A stretch of DNA of 64,000 bases from Halanaerobiales bacterium (GTDB taxonomy: Bacteria; Bacillota; Halanaerobiia; Halanaerobiales; DTU029). A program made the translations under genes and the position numbers. The notes beneath the pieces were generated by a model. It was not told where the DNA came from, searched no databases, and saw only the letters and a program-made list of their open reading frames with translations. The stretch lies in NCBI GenBank assembly GCA_022360715.1, contig JAKSCG010000145.1, positions 1-64,000 of the forward strand, given 5' to 3'. Below, piece after piece: positions 33,428-41,834 of the stretch; the first letter of the stretch is position 1, and each line of letters opens with the position of its first letter.

Positions 33428-33931
33428 TTACTCTTCTTCTTGGCGCTGGGGAAGGCTTACTTTAAAATATAATTCCAGTTCATTAGTGATCACCATAAAG
33501 AGCAATTCAAGATGATATGTTTCACCGCCCACCTCGATCAGCCGGTCATTGATCACATCTCTAAGCAAGAGCGGATCAATTTGCCGGGTATCTCGGCCCA
33601 GTAATCCGGCTAGTAGTTGGCGGATTTTTTTGCTGATCTCCTGTTCAGTGTGTTTATTGACTTCTGTCTGGAGTTTAACCGTAATCTTACTGATCGAATG
33701 ATGTTTATATTGTTCGATATTTTTTTCCAACTCTTTGATCTGTTTATCCTGTTCTTCCACCCGGCTAGTTAATTCATTTTTTTCAAAAATTAGGCGGTCG
33801 ATCTGAATACCGGCATAAACGTTTAAAAGGGTTGCCCCCAGGATTACCCCCAGGGTAAAAACAACAACCAACAAGGTTAACTCTTTTCTGGTAAAAGCAA
33901 TAATCGGGCCGGCCAAGTTATTTGCCCCCAC
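33428..33931 (-). CDS. ytrI: YtrI-like sporulation membrane protein
   Basis: A 167-residue protein with one membrane helix (about 18-39), a coiled coil (about 45-75, EKNELTSRVEEQDKQIKELEKNIEQ) and a small globular C-terminus. Sequence similarity alone is weak; the assignment rests on its position: it follows ytrH with a 14-base overlap, and both lie divergent to dnaE, as in Bacillus subtilis, where ytrI-ytrH are sigma-E sporulation genes. Role: assembly of spore cortex or related envelope steps, by analogy. Confidence 0.68.
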   Translation of the reverse strand: MGANNLAGPIIAFTRKELTLLVVVFTLGVILGATLLNVYAGIQIDRLIFEKNELTSRVEEQDKQIKELEKNIEQYKHHSISKITVKLQTEVNKHTEQEISKKIRQLLAGLLGRDTRQIDPLLLRDVINDRLIEVGGETYHLELLFMVITNELELYFKVSLPQRQEEE

Positions 33932-34226
33932 AGAAGATAATGATCAGCCAGTACCCTAACTGGGCCCCCAGGAAAGCAGTCAGCAAGATAATAAACTGTT
34001 GGACCAGGATGATCAGCTCTCCCTGAAATAATCCCTCTAACAGGCGGAGGTTGGTAAAGGTCCCGCCGATTGCACTAATAATCGCATATAGTTTGATATC
34101 ATCAGCAATATCGGTCATTAATTTCAGAGGGGGTTGTTGAGTTAAAATACCGCTGATACTGCCAATAAAGGACCCCCCTAGTACAACCCCCAGGGCAATA
34201 AAGAAGACGGGAATAATCCTGTTCAT
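33918..34226 (-). CDS. ytrH: YtrH family sporulation protein
   Basis: A 102-residue integral membrane protein of the YtrH family: VFFIALGVVLGGSFIGSISGILTQQPPLKLMTDIADDIKLYAIISAIGGTF is characteristic, followed by a second hydrophobic half. In Bacillus it is needed for efficient sporulation. GAGGTGAGA precedes the ATG. First gene of a two-gene unit with ytrI, divergent from dnaE. Confidence 0.9.
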   Translation of the reverse strand: MNRIIPVFFIALGVVLGGSFIGSISGILTQQPPLKLMTDIADDIKLYAIISAIGGTFTNLRLLEGLFQGELIILVQQFIILLTAFLGAQLGYWLIIIFCGGK

Positions 34227-34404
34227 AATATCTCACCTCTTTATATTATAATTAGTAAAAAAGCTATTTATGACAATAGGCTTTACCCCATAATTATTTC
34301 CGACCCGACTGGATATATTAAAAGAAGGATTTAGGTAATTAAAGAGGAAATAGTAAAGTGATGACTAAAGGCGGTTTAGAAAAGCAGGGGAGGAATGATT
34401 ACCG

Positions 34405-37400
34405 ATGGCTCCGGGAAAAAACAATAAGCCGGTTAAAGGCTTTGTCCATCTGCATAATCATACTGAATACAGTTTGCTGGACGGAGCCCTCCGGATTAAA
34501 GACCTGGTCAGGAAGACCCAGGAACTGGCAATGCCGGCCGCAGCAATAACTGACCACGGAGTATTATATGGATTAGTAAACTTTTATCAACAGGCACTTA
34601 AGGCCGGCATAAAGCCGATCCTTGGCTGTGAAGTCTATCTGAGTCCGGTCTCCCGTCATGATAAAAAAAACCGGGAAAGGTATCATCTCATCCTATTAGC
34701 TGCCGATAATCAGGGGTATCACAATTTAATTAAAATAGTTTCCAGTAGCTGGTTGGAGGGGTTTTACTATAAACCCCGTGTCGATAAAGAGTTACTCTAT
34801 CAATTCAGACAGGGATTAATTGCCCTGTCGGCCTGTTTAAAGGGAGAGATACCTCAACTGCTTTTGCGGGGTGAGCACAAAGCAGCGGAAAAGGTGATCG
34901 GTGATTATCAGGCTATTTTTGGCCGGGATAATTTTTTCCTGGAATTACAGGACCATTTCCTGCCGGAACAAAAACAGGTCAATAGCCAGTTAATTAAATT
35001 AGGTGCCTCCTTGAATATCCCTTTAGTAATTACTAATGATGTTCATTATTTGGAGCAGTCTTCGGCCGATTGCCATGATATTTTACTGGCCCTTCAGACC
35101 GGGAAAAGGGTTGCTGACCAAGACCGTCTGACCTTTCCGAATGATCAGTTTTATTTTAAGACCGAAGAAGAGATTACGGCTTTGTTTCCCCGTTTAACCG
35201 AAGCCCGTTTAAATACGCTTAGCATAGCGGAACGTTGTGAAGTAAAGCTGGATTTTCACACCTTTTATCTCCCCGAATTCCCGGAAGATAAAGCACCAAA
35301 ACCCCTGGCCGGGCTTTTGCGCGAAAAGTGTGAAGAGGGATTAAAAAAACGAGGGCTTACCGGGCAGCAACAGGTCCGGGACAGACTGGACTATGAGCTG
35401 AAAATTATTGAAGAGAAGGGTTATGTCTCATCTTTCCTGATCGTGTGGGATTTTATTGATTTTGCCGAGCGAAAAGGGATCAGGGTTGGCCCTGGCCGCG
35501 GTTCGGCTGCGGGAAGTCTGGTTTCCTATCTGATTGGGATAACCAAGATTAATCCCTTAGATTATAATTTAATTTTTGAGAGATTTTTAAACCCGGAGCG
35601 GGTAAAACTGCCTGATATTGATATTGATTTTGATGAACAGCGGGACGATATTATTGAATATGTCAAGGAAAGACATGGCCGTAACCGGGTGGCACAGATC
35701 GGTACTTTTGGGACTATGGCGGCTAGAGCTGCCATTAGAGATGTGGGTAGGGTAATAGATCTACCGATTAAAAAGGTTGACCGGATCGCCAAAATGGTCC
35801 CGGGTCGGCCGGGGATTACCCTGGATGAAGCAATTGAAAGCAATACCAATTTAAAGCAGCTCTACCAAGAAGACCAGGAGACGAGAAAGTTGCTGGATTA
35901 TGCCCGGGGGATTGAAGGGTTACCCCGGCATATATCTACTCACGCCGCCGGGGTGATTATCGGTCCTGATGATCTTAGTGAGATTATTCCGCTACAGAGC
36001 CAGGATCAGACCATTATTACCCAATATCCGATGGATGACCTGGAAAAATTAGGCTTACTAAAGATGGATTTTTTGGGATTGCGAAATTTAACCGTAATCG
36101 GCAACACCCTAGAGTTAATTAAGGAAAAACATGGTGTTGAACTGGCTATTGATAACCTGGACCTGGCTCTTCCTGAAGTTTATCAGTTGTTACAGGAAGG
36201 GAAGACACTGGGTGTTTTCCAGATGGAATCATATCTCTTTCGTGATTTAAACCAACGGTTGCGGCCAGACTGTTTTTCCGATTTGATTGCTATCCTGTCC
36301 CTGGGGAGACCGGGGCCGTTGGGAAGCGGTTTAGTTGATCATTACATTGAAAGCCGCCACGGTTTGCGCCAACCGGATTACTTACACCCAACTCTGGAAC
36401 CGATCCTGGCGGAGACTTTTGGCTTAATTCTCTACCAGGAACAGGTGATCGAGATAGCCAGTAAACTGGCTGGCTATTCAATGGGTGAGGCTGATTTGTT
36501 GAGAGAGGGAATGGGTAAAAAGAAAAAAGAACTGATTGCTAATGAAAGGGAACGGTTTATCCGGGGGGCACAAGCAAACGGAATTGAAAAAGAGATAGCT
36601 GAGCACATATTTAATCAGATGGAGTATTTTGCCGGGTATGGTTTTAATAAGTCCCATAGTACAGCTTATGCTATGCTGGCTTACCAGACCGCCTATCTTA
36701 AAGTAAAGTACCCGGCGGAATTTATGGCCGCCTTATTATCTTCAGTAATGAATAATTTGGATAAAGTCGGTCAATATATCCGGGAGTGTCAAGAGATGGG
36801 CCTGGCGGTCCTTCCGCCCGATATTAATCAAAGCGGATATAAGTTCAAGACCGGTCGGCAGGGAGAGATCCTTTTTGGCTTAAAGGCAATTAAAAATGTC
36901 GGTACGAGTGCCATTAGGGCAATTATTGAGGAAAGAACGACCGAGCCGTTCGGTTCGTTCGAGGATTTTATTAAGCGGGTCAATTTGAGTAAAATTAATA
37001 TTCCGGTGATTGAGGCATTGATTAAAGCCGGGGCCTTTGCTGTTTTTCCGCAGAACCGCTCACAACTGTTGGTCAAGTTTGAAGAGATCTATGAGAAAGC
37101 TAATTCCGGCAGGCGGCAACGTACTGCCGGACAGACCTCTTTCTTTGACCTGGTCGAAGAACGAGAGGAGTTTTTTCAGGATGTAATTGAGTATCCTGCT
37201 TTAGAAGAATTAGACCTGGCAGTAAGGCTTGAACAGGAAAAAGAGTATCTGGGTATTTACTTATCAGCCCATCCCCTGGACTGTTACCGCGAGAAGATCA
37301 ACCATTTCACCACAGGAGATCGTCATACGCTGTCCGAGCGAACCGAAGGGGAAGTAACTATTGCCGGAACGGTAATCGAGAGCAAAGAACATCTAACCAA

Positions 37401-37800
37401 AAGAAATAGTTTGATGACTTTCTTGACAATTGAGGACTGGTCGGGTAAAATCGAGGTGGTTGTCTTTCCCGATTTATATCACGGGGTCAAAACGATAATT
37501 AAACCGACAAATAGGCTCTTAATTAAAGGGAGGATTGATGAAGATAAGGTTTTAGCTGAAAGGATCATTTCACTCGATTGGCCTTTTCTAGAGATTAAAC
37601 CGGAAAACAGTCAGCAGTTTGCGCTGCTGGAGCAACTCTTTAAACAACATCAGGGAGGGGTACCCGTTTTTTTCCAGATAAACAGTGTAGACTCCGCTGC
37701 GATTATCTTAATTGATCAAACATACTGGATCACAAGCAGTAATCAATTTGAAAAAAAGCTGAAAGAGATTGTTGGTGCTAAAGGTTATAATATTTACTAA
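34405..37800 (+). CDS. dnaE: DNA polymerase III subunit alpha (DnaE)
   Basis: A 1131-residue replicative polymerase of the DnaE1/DnaE3 type. N-terminal PHP domain (HLHNHTEYSLLDGALRI, residues about 12-30), the catalytic palm with GRGSAAGSLVSYLIGIT and the metal-binding PDIDIDFDEQRDDIIEY (about 400), the finger region with SLGRPGPLGSG, tandem HhH segment near 840, and an OB-fold (TIAGTVIESKEH...) near 985-1070. In Firmicutes with PolC it extends primers and supports lagging-strand and repair synthesis; whether PolC exists here cannot be told from the window. ATG 34405 is preceded by GGGGAGGAATGATTACCG, a rather distant ribosome site. Confidence 0.97.
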   Translation: MAPGKNNKPVKGFVHLHNHTEYSLLDGALRIKDLVRKTQELAMPAAAITDHGVLYGLVNFYQQALKAGIKPILGCEVYLSPVSRHDKKNRERYHLILLAADNQGYHNLIKIVSSSWLEGFYYKPRVDKELLYQFRQGLIALSACLKGEIPQLLLRGEHKAAEKVIGDYQAIFGRDNFFLELQDHFLPEQKQVNSQLIKLGASLNIPLVITNDVHYLEQSSADCHDILLALQTGKRVADQDRLTFPNDQFYFKTEEEITALFPRLTEARLNTLSIAERCEVKLDFHTFYLPEFPEDKAPKPLAGLLREKCEEGLKKRGLTGQQQVRDRLDYELKIIEEKGYVSSFLIVWDFIDFAERKGIRVGPGRGSAAGSLVSYLIGITKINPLDYNLIFERFLNPERVKLPDIDIDFDEQRDDIIEYVKERHGRNRVAQIGTFGTMAARAAIRDVGRVIDLPIKKVDRIAKMVPGRPGITLDEAIESNTNLKQLYQEDQETRKLLDYARGIEGLPRHISTHAAGVIIGPDDLSEIIPLQSQDQTIITQYPMDDLEKLGLLKMDFLGLRNLTVIGNTLELIKEKHGVELAIDNLDLALPEVYQLLQEGKTLGVFQMESYLFRDLNQRLRPDCFSDLIAILSLGRPGPLGSGLVDHYIESRHGLRQPDYLHPTLEPILAETFGLILYQEQVIEIASKLAGYSMGEADLLREGMGKKKKELIANERERFIRGAQANGIEKEIAEHIFNQMEYFAGYGFNKSHSTAYAMLAYQTAYLKVKYPAEFMAALLSSVMNNLDKVGQYIRECQEMGLAVLPPDINQSGYKFKTGRQGEILFGLKAIKNVGTSAIRAIIEERTTEPFGSFEDFIKRVNLSKINIPVIEALIKAGAFAVFPQNRSQLLVKFEEIYEKANSGRRQRTAGQTSFFDLVEEREEFFQDVIEYPALEELDLAVRLEQEKEYLGIYLSAHPLDCYREKINHFTTGDRHTLSERTEGEVTIAGTVIESKEHLTKRNSLMTFLTIEDWSGKIEVVVFPDLYHGVKTIIKPTNRLLIKGRIDEDKVLAERIISLDWPFLEIKPENSQQFALLEQLFKQHQGGVPVFFQINSVDSAAIILIDQTYWITSSNQFEKKLKEIVGAKGYNIY

Positions 37801-37855
37801 TCGTTGCCAGCATTAACATACCAATAAACTGACGAACAAATGGGGGGCTAATAAA

Positions 37856-38344
37856 ATGGATAACTCTATTTTTCAATGGTTTAATCAATTTTTTTCTAAG
37901 GAATGGGCCGTATTTTTCACGGCAGGGTTACCGATAGTTGAACTGAGGGGGGCAATCCCTTTAGCGATATCGTTAGGAATAGAACCGGGTAAGGCCTACT
38001 GGTTAGCCGTTTTCGGCAATGTTGTTCCGGTTATCCCGTTATTACTTTTGCTGCAACCGGTTCGTGACCTTTTAATCAGGTATTCTGCACTGATGGAACG
38101 ATTTTTTAACTGGCTGGATCAAAGGACACTTAGGAAGAGTAAACAGATCAATAAGTATGGGGCCTTGGGATTGATTTTATTTACGGCGATTCCCCTGCCT
38201 ACAACCGGGGCCTGGACCGCTTCAATGGCTGCTATCTTGTTTAAAATCCGCTTCCGTTACGCCTTTCCGGCTATTGTGGCCGGAATCCTCCTGGCCGGGG
38301 TGATTGTACTGATTTTGAGCCTGACCGGCCAAGCTATTTTATAG
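37856..38344 (+). CDS. small multidrug export family protein (COG2426)
   Basis: A 162-residue membrane protein with four to five hydrophobic segments. ELRGAIPLAISLGIEPGKAYWLAVFGN near the start and FTAIPLPTTGAWTASMAAILF are the family's conserved re-entrant-like motifs, as in the DedA-related COG2426 group called putative small multidrug export proteins. Transport activity is not proven. GGGGGG lies 8 bases before ATG. Confidence 0.88.
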   Translation: MDNSIFQWFNQFFSKEWAVFFTAGLPIVELRGAIPLAISLGIEPGKAYWLAVFGNVVPVIPLLLLLQPVRDLLIRYSALMERFFNWLDQRTLRKSKQINKYGALGLILFTAIPLPTTGAWTASMAAILFKIRFRYAFPAIVAGILLAGVIVLILSLTGQAIL

Positions 38345-38380
38345 CTAAAAACGAAGTGGGGGAAGGCTTATCTCAATATC

Positions 38381-38409
38381 TTGACATTAAAATGAAAAAA
38401 GTGTATGAT
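38381..38409 (+). promoter_or_regulatory. promoter of mtrB
   Basis: TTGACA (38381-38386), 17-base spacer, TATGAT (38404-38409), 24 bases before the ATG of mtrB. Confidence 0.85.
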
Positions 38410-38433
38410 AAAAAAAATAAAGGGGGTATCAGC

Positions 38434-38652
38434 ATGGATATTCAGGCTGAATATATTTTAATTAAAGCCCTAGAGGATGGAGTTACTATTATTGGTTTAA
38501 CCAGAGGTAAAGAAACCAGATTTAACCATACAGAAAAGCTGGATAAGGGAGAGGTGCTGGTGGCACAGTTTACTGAACATACTTCAGCGATTAAAGTTCG
38601 GGGAAAGGCTGAATTATTGACTAAGCACGGGTCAATAGGTTCAGGATATTAA
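38434..38652 (+). CDS. mtrB: trp RNA-binding attenuation protein TRAP (MtrB)
   Basis: A 72-residue protein matching Bacillus TRAP over its whole length: EYILIKALEDGVTIIGLTRGKETRFNHTEKLDKGEVLVAQFTEHTSAIKVRGKAELLT. TRAP forms an 11-subunit ring that, when loaded with tryptophan, binds (G/U)AG repeats in trp leader RNAs and causes termination or blocks translation. The residues for tryptophan binding (the Gly-Leu-Thr-Arg-Gly and Thr-Glu-His-Thr-Ser segments) and the RNA-binding Lys-Lys-Arg surface (E-K-L-D-K, K-V-R) are present. AAAGGGGG precedes ATG 38434; longer frames from 38356 lack support. It has its own promoter and terminator; no trp gene is in the window. Confidence 0.95.
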   Translation: MDIQAEYILIKALEDGVTIIGLTRGKETRFNHTEKLDKGEVLVAQFTEHTSAIKVRGKAELLTKHGSIGSGY

Positions 38653-38675
38653 ACCAGACTAATCAGCTGGTTTTT
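38651..38675 (+). terminator. intrinsic terminator of mtrB
   Basis: AAACCAG / CTGGTTT stem overlapping the mtrB stop codon, 9-base loop, followed by further T. Confidence 0.82.
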
Positions 38676-38736
38676 ATTTTCAAGGCTTCAGCTCAACTAG
38701 AAAATATATACACTATTAAGAATGTGAGGGGTTAAT

Positions 38737-38910
38737 ATGTGGCAGGTAGTATATATAGCTACTAAAAAAGAAGCCCAGGAGTTAAAAGAGAAATTAACCA
38801 ACGAAGGTTTTCTGGTCAAGATTGAATTAACAGATGGAGGAAACTATCAAATAAAAGTACCTGCTTCTGAAGCTGAAGATGTTTACCAGTATTTGAATGA
38901 GACTTATTAA
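38737..38910 (+). CDS. conserved 57-residue small protein upstream of accD
   Basis: ATG 38737 follows TGAGGGGTT. The product starts MWQVVYIATKKEAQELKEKL and has a small alpha/beta composition with a helix-strand-strand-helix pattern (LTNEGFLVKIELTDGGNYQIKVPASEAEDVYQYL). Similar small proteins are recalled in front of accD/pfkA in other clostridia, sometimes misnamed glutamate decarboxylase; they resemble DUF2007-like signal-transducing domains. It probably starts the acc-pfk-pyk operon. Function unknown. Confidence 0.78.
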   Translation: MWQVVYIATKKEAQELKEKLTNEGFLVKIELTDGGNYQIKVPASEAEDVYQYLNETY

Positions 38911-38941
38911 ATTAAGCTGAGGTTAAAGGTTAGGTGAAATT

Positions 38942-39823
38942 ATGCTAAAAGATCTCTTTGGTAAAAACTATGTAACGGTGAAGACCAGAGATAAAAAGGA
39001 AAAGCAGGTTAAAAAGGATGTAATGCCTGACAACCGTCTTTGGACTAAATGTAAAAGCTGTAATGAAATAATTTTTAACAAAAAGCTGACAGAGAATTTA
39101 ATGGTCTGCCCTAAATGTGATTACCATTTCAGGTTACCCGCAGGGGAGAGAATTAAGATTACCCTTGATGAGGGAAGTTTTAAAGAATTTGCCACAAATA
39201 TCTATAGTGTTGATCCCTTACAGTTTCCTGATTATCAAGAAAAGCTGCATAAAGCTAGAGAAAAAACCGGCTTAAATGAAGCAATAGTTACTGGAGAAGG
39301 AACGGTGGGGGGATTTCCGGTAATTGTAGGGGTGATGGATTTTTATTTTATGGGGGGGAGTATGGGTTCGGTGGTAGGAGAGAAGATCTTCCTGGCGATT
39401 GAGCGATCGATTGAAAGCAAAAAACCCCTCCTGTTGTTTAGTACGGCCGGTGGTGCCCGGATGCAGGAAGGGATGTTTTCCTTGATGCAAATGGCTAAGA
39501 CCAGTGCTGCGGTTAAGCGCCTCCATCAGCAAGGGGTATTATTTATTTCAATCATGACTGATCCTACTTCCGGCGGAGTAACAGCTAGTTTTGCTTCTTT
39601 AGCTGATCTTATCCTGGCCGAAAAAGGGGCCCTGATTGCTTTTGCCGGTCCCAGAGTAATTAAGCAGACAATTAGTGCCGATCTGCCGAAATTCTTCCAG
39701 CGAGCTGAGTTTTTATTGGAACACGGGATGCTCGATCGAGTAGTTAATCGTCGTCATCTCAGAGATGAATTGGTTAAAATTTTAAGTATTCACCAGACCG
39801 GGGTGAAAAGTAATGTTAAATAA
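38942..39823 (+). CDS. accD: acetyl-CoA carboxylase carboxyltransferase subunit beta
   Basis: A 293-residue subunit of the carboxyltransferase that makes malonyl-CoA for fatty acid synthesis. N-terminal zinc ribbon [12 protein letters not shown]...[11 protein letters not shown] (about 33-62), then the crotonase-like carboxyltransferase domain with [22 protein letters not shown] and [21 protein letters not shown] upstream of ATG 38942. Its end overlaps accA by 11 bases, giving coupled synthesis of the alpha2-beta2 complex. Confidence 0.97.
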   Translation: MLKDLFGKNYVTVKTRDKKEKQVKKDVMPDNRLWTKCKSCNEIIFNKKLTENLMVCPKCDYHFRLPAGERIKITLDEGSFKEFATNIYSVDPLQFPDYQEKLHKAREKTGLNEAIVTGEGTVGGFPVIVGVMDFYFMGGSMGSVVGEKIFLAIERSIESKKPLLLFSTAGGARMQEGMFSLMQMAKTSAAVKRLHQQGVLFISIMTDPTSGGVTASFASLADLILAEKGALIAFAGPRVIKQTISADLPKFFQRAEFLLEHGMLDRVVNRRHLRDELVKILSIHQTGVKSNVK

Positions 39824-40817
39824 TATTCTTGACTTTGAGCGACCACTGCTGGAGTTGGCGGGAAAGATAAAAGAACTACAGTCATTTATGGATGAGAAGG
39901 GGATCGATTTAAGTGAGGAGATTAATCGACTGAAAGAACGGACTGAGAATTTGCAAAAAGAGATCTATGCCGGGTTGAATACAAAACAGGTTATGCAAAT
40001 TGCCCGTCATCAAAATCGACCTACCGCTGAGGATTATGTCCAACATATTTTTGACGATTTTATCGAACTGCATGGAGATCGTAGATTCGGTGATGACCCG
40101 GCTATTCTGGGTGGGATTGGTTTGATTGATCATACTGCGGTGACTTTTTTAGGACATAATAAAGGAAAATCGACCAAGGAGAACCTGAAAAGGAATTTTG
40201 GAATGGCCCATCCGGAAGGATACCGGAAAGCGTTGCGTTTAATGAAACAGGCTGAAAAATTTAATCGGCCGGTTGTTAGTTTCGTTAACACCCCCGGGGC
40301 TTACCCCGGTATTGGTGCAGAGGAAAGAGGGCAAGCTGAGGCTATTGCCCTAAATTTGATGGAGATGTCTGATTTAAGAGTACCGATTATCGTTATTGTA
40401 ACTGGTGAAGGTGGGAGTGGCGGTGCCCTGGGTATCGGCCTGGGTGATAAAATAATGATGCTGGAGTATTGTTATTACTCGGTCTCATCACCGGAAGCCT
40501 GTGCGGCTATTTTGTGGAAGAATTCAGAAAAATCTTCTGAGGCGGCAGAAGCCCTAAAGATAACTGCGGCTCCATTGCAGGAACTGGGCCTAATCGATCA
40601 GATTATTAAGGAACCAGCCGGTGGGGCCCATAAGGACCCTGCCGAGATGGCCCGGACTATTAAAGCGGTTATTCTATCCTCAATCAAAGATTTATCCCAA
40701 TGTTCTACTGCTGAATTATTAGAAAGGCGCTACCAAAAGTACAGAAATATCGGCAGATTTAGCTATGATGATCAATTAATCAAACCACAAGACATCCTTA
40801 AGGAGGAAGTAGATTGA
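39813..40817 (+). CDS. accA: acetyl-CoA carboxylase carboxyltransferase subunit alpha
   Basis: A 334-residue subunit, slightly longer than the usual 315-325. Family motifs: [77 protein letters not shown] and [15 protein letters not shown]. It pairs with AccD; the biotin carrier and carboxylase (accB, accC) are not in the window. Overlaps pfkA by 4 bases. Confidence 0.97.
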   Translation: MLNNILDFERPLLELAGKIKELQSFMDEKGIDLSEEINRLKERTENLQKEIYAGLNTKQVMQIARHQNRPTAEDYVQHIFDDFIELHGDRRFGDDPAILGGIGLIDHTAVTFLGHNKGKSTKENLKRNFGMAHPEGYRKALRLMKQAEKFNRPVVSFVNTPGAYPGIGAEERGQAEAIALNLMEMSDLRVPIIVIVTGEGGSGGALGIGLGDKIMMLEYCYYSVSSPEACAAILWKNSEKSSEAAEALKITAAPLQELGLIDQIIKEPAGGAHKDPAEMARTIKAVILSSIKDLSQCSTAELLERRYQKYRNIGRFSYDDQLIKPQDILKEEVD

Positions 40818-41809
40818 ATCGAATAGCAGTACTAAGCAGTGGGGGCGATGCCCCTGGCATGAATGCCGCAATTAGATCAGTCGTCAGGACTGGTCTTTAT
40901 CATGACCTGGAAGTAGTCGGTGTAATGAGGGGTTATGCCGGCTTAATTGAGGCAGATTTCCGAACGATGGACCGTAATTCAGTCTCTGATATTATCCAGC
41001 GGGGAGGGACGGTCCTTCTTTCGGCCCGTTGTGATGAGTTTATGACCGTTGAAGGACGGCAAAAGGCCTTGCGGAATATGCAGGAAAACGGCATCGAAGG
41101 ATTGGTTGTGATCGGTGGGGACGGGTCTTTCCGTGGGGCTGAAAAGATTAACCTGGAACTAGGGATACCGGCGATCGGAATCCCCGGGACAATTGATAAT
41201 GATCTGGCCGGTACTGATTATACGATCGGGTATGACACCGCCATGAATACAATCCTGGATGCGATCAATAAAATTAGAGATACGGCTACCTCGCATGAAC
41301 GTACTTTCGTAATTGAAACGATGGGTAGAGATAATGGATTCCTGACGGTGATGACCGGCCTGGCCAGTGGGGCTGAGGCAATATTGATTCCGGAGATGGA
41401 GTTTGATTTACAGGAGATTTGTGATAAGTTGATTGCCAGACAGCAAAGGGGGAAGCAACACAATTTGATTCTGGTGGCGGAAGGGATTGCGGCTGATTTT
41501 CAAACAAACCCCGATGCAAAAGAAAGTGTCGCCTATTCGATCGGTCGGATTATTGCCGAAAGAACCGGGCAAGAAACCAGAGTAATAATTTTAGGACACC
41601 TCCAGCGGGGGGGTTCTCCTACTGCCCTGGACAGAATAATTGCCAGTCGGATGGGAGCAAGGGCGGTTGAACTGCTTTTAGCCGGTCAGAAAAATAAGAT
41701 GGTTGGGTTCTGTGATAATGAGATTGTAACCCATGACCTCAGTGAAATACTTAATACTAGAAAAGATATTAATATGGAATTATACAGTCTGGGACACATT
41801 CTTTCTTGA
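40814..41809 (+). CDS. pfkA: ATP-dependent 6-phosphofructokinase
   Basis: A 331-residue glycolytic enzyme. Motifs: SSGGDAPGMNAAIRS (ATP-binding loop), VIGGDGSFRGA (with Gly-Asp-Gly, the ATP-type signature), GTIDNDLAGTDYTIGYDTA (catalytic Asp), MGRDNGFL and LGHLQRGGSPTALDR. TTG start overlapping the accA stop, with AAGGAGGAAG upstream. Precedes pyk by 25 bases. Confidence 0.97.
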   Translation: MNRIAVLSSGGDAPGMNAAIRSVVRTGLYHDLEVVGVMRGYAGLIEADFRTMDRNSVSDIIQRGGTVLLSARCDEFMTVEGRQKALRNMQENGIEGLVVIGGDGSFRGAEKINLELGIPAIGIPGTIDNDLAGTDYTIGYDTAMNTILDAINKIRDTATSHERTFVIETMGRDNGFLTVMTGLASGAEAILIPEMEFDLQEICDKLIARQQRGKQHNLILVAEGIAADFQTNPDAKESVAYSIGRIIAERTGQETRVIILGHLQRGGSPTALDRIIASRMGARAVELLLAGQKNKMVGFCDNEIVTHDLSEILNTRKDINMELYSLGHILS

Positions 41810-41834
41810 TAAAAACCGCGGGGGGTTTAGAGCG

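Noticed and set aside
34358-34549. Plus-strand 63-residue frame ahead of dnaE
   Set aside because: It overlaps the certain dnaE start in another frame and its sequence is low-quality (Trp/Arg-rich shadow).
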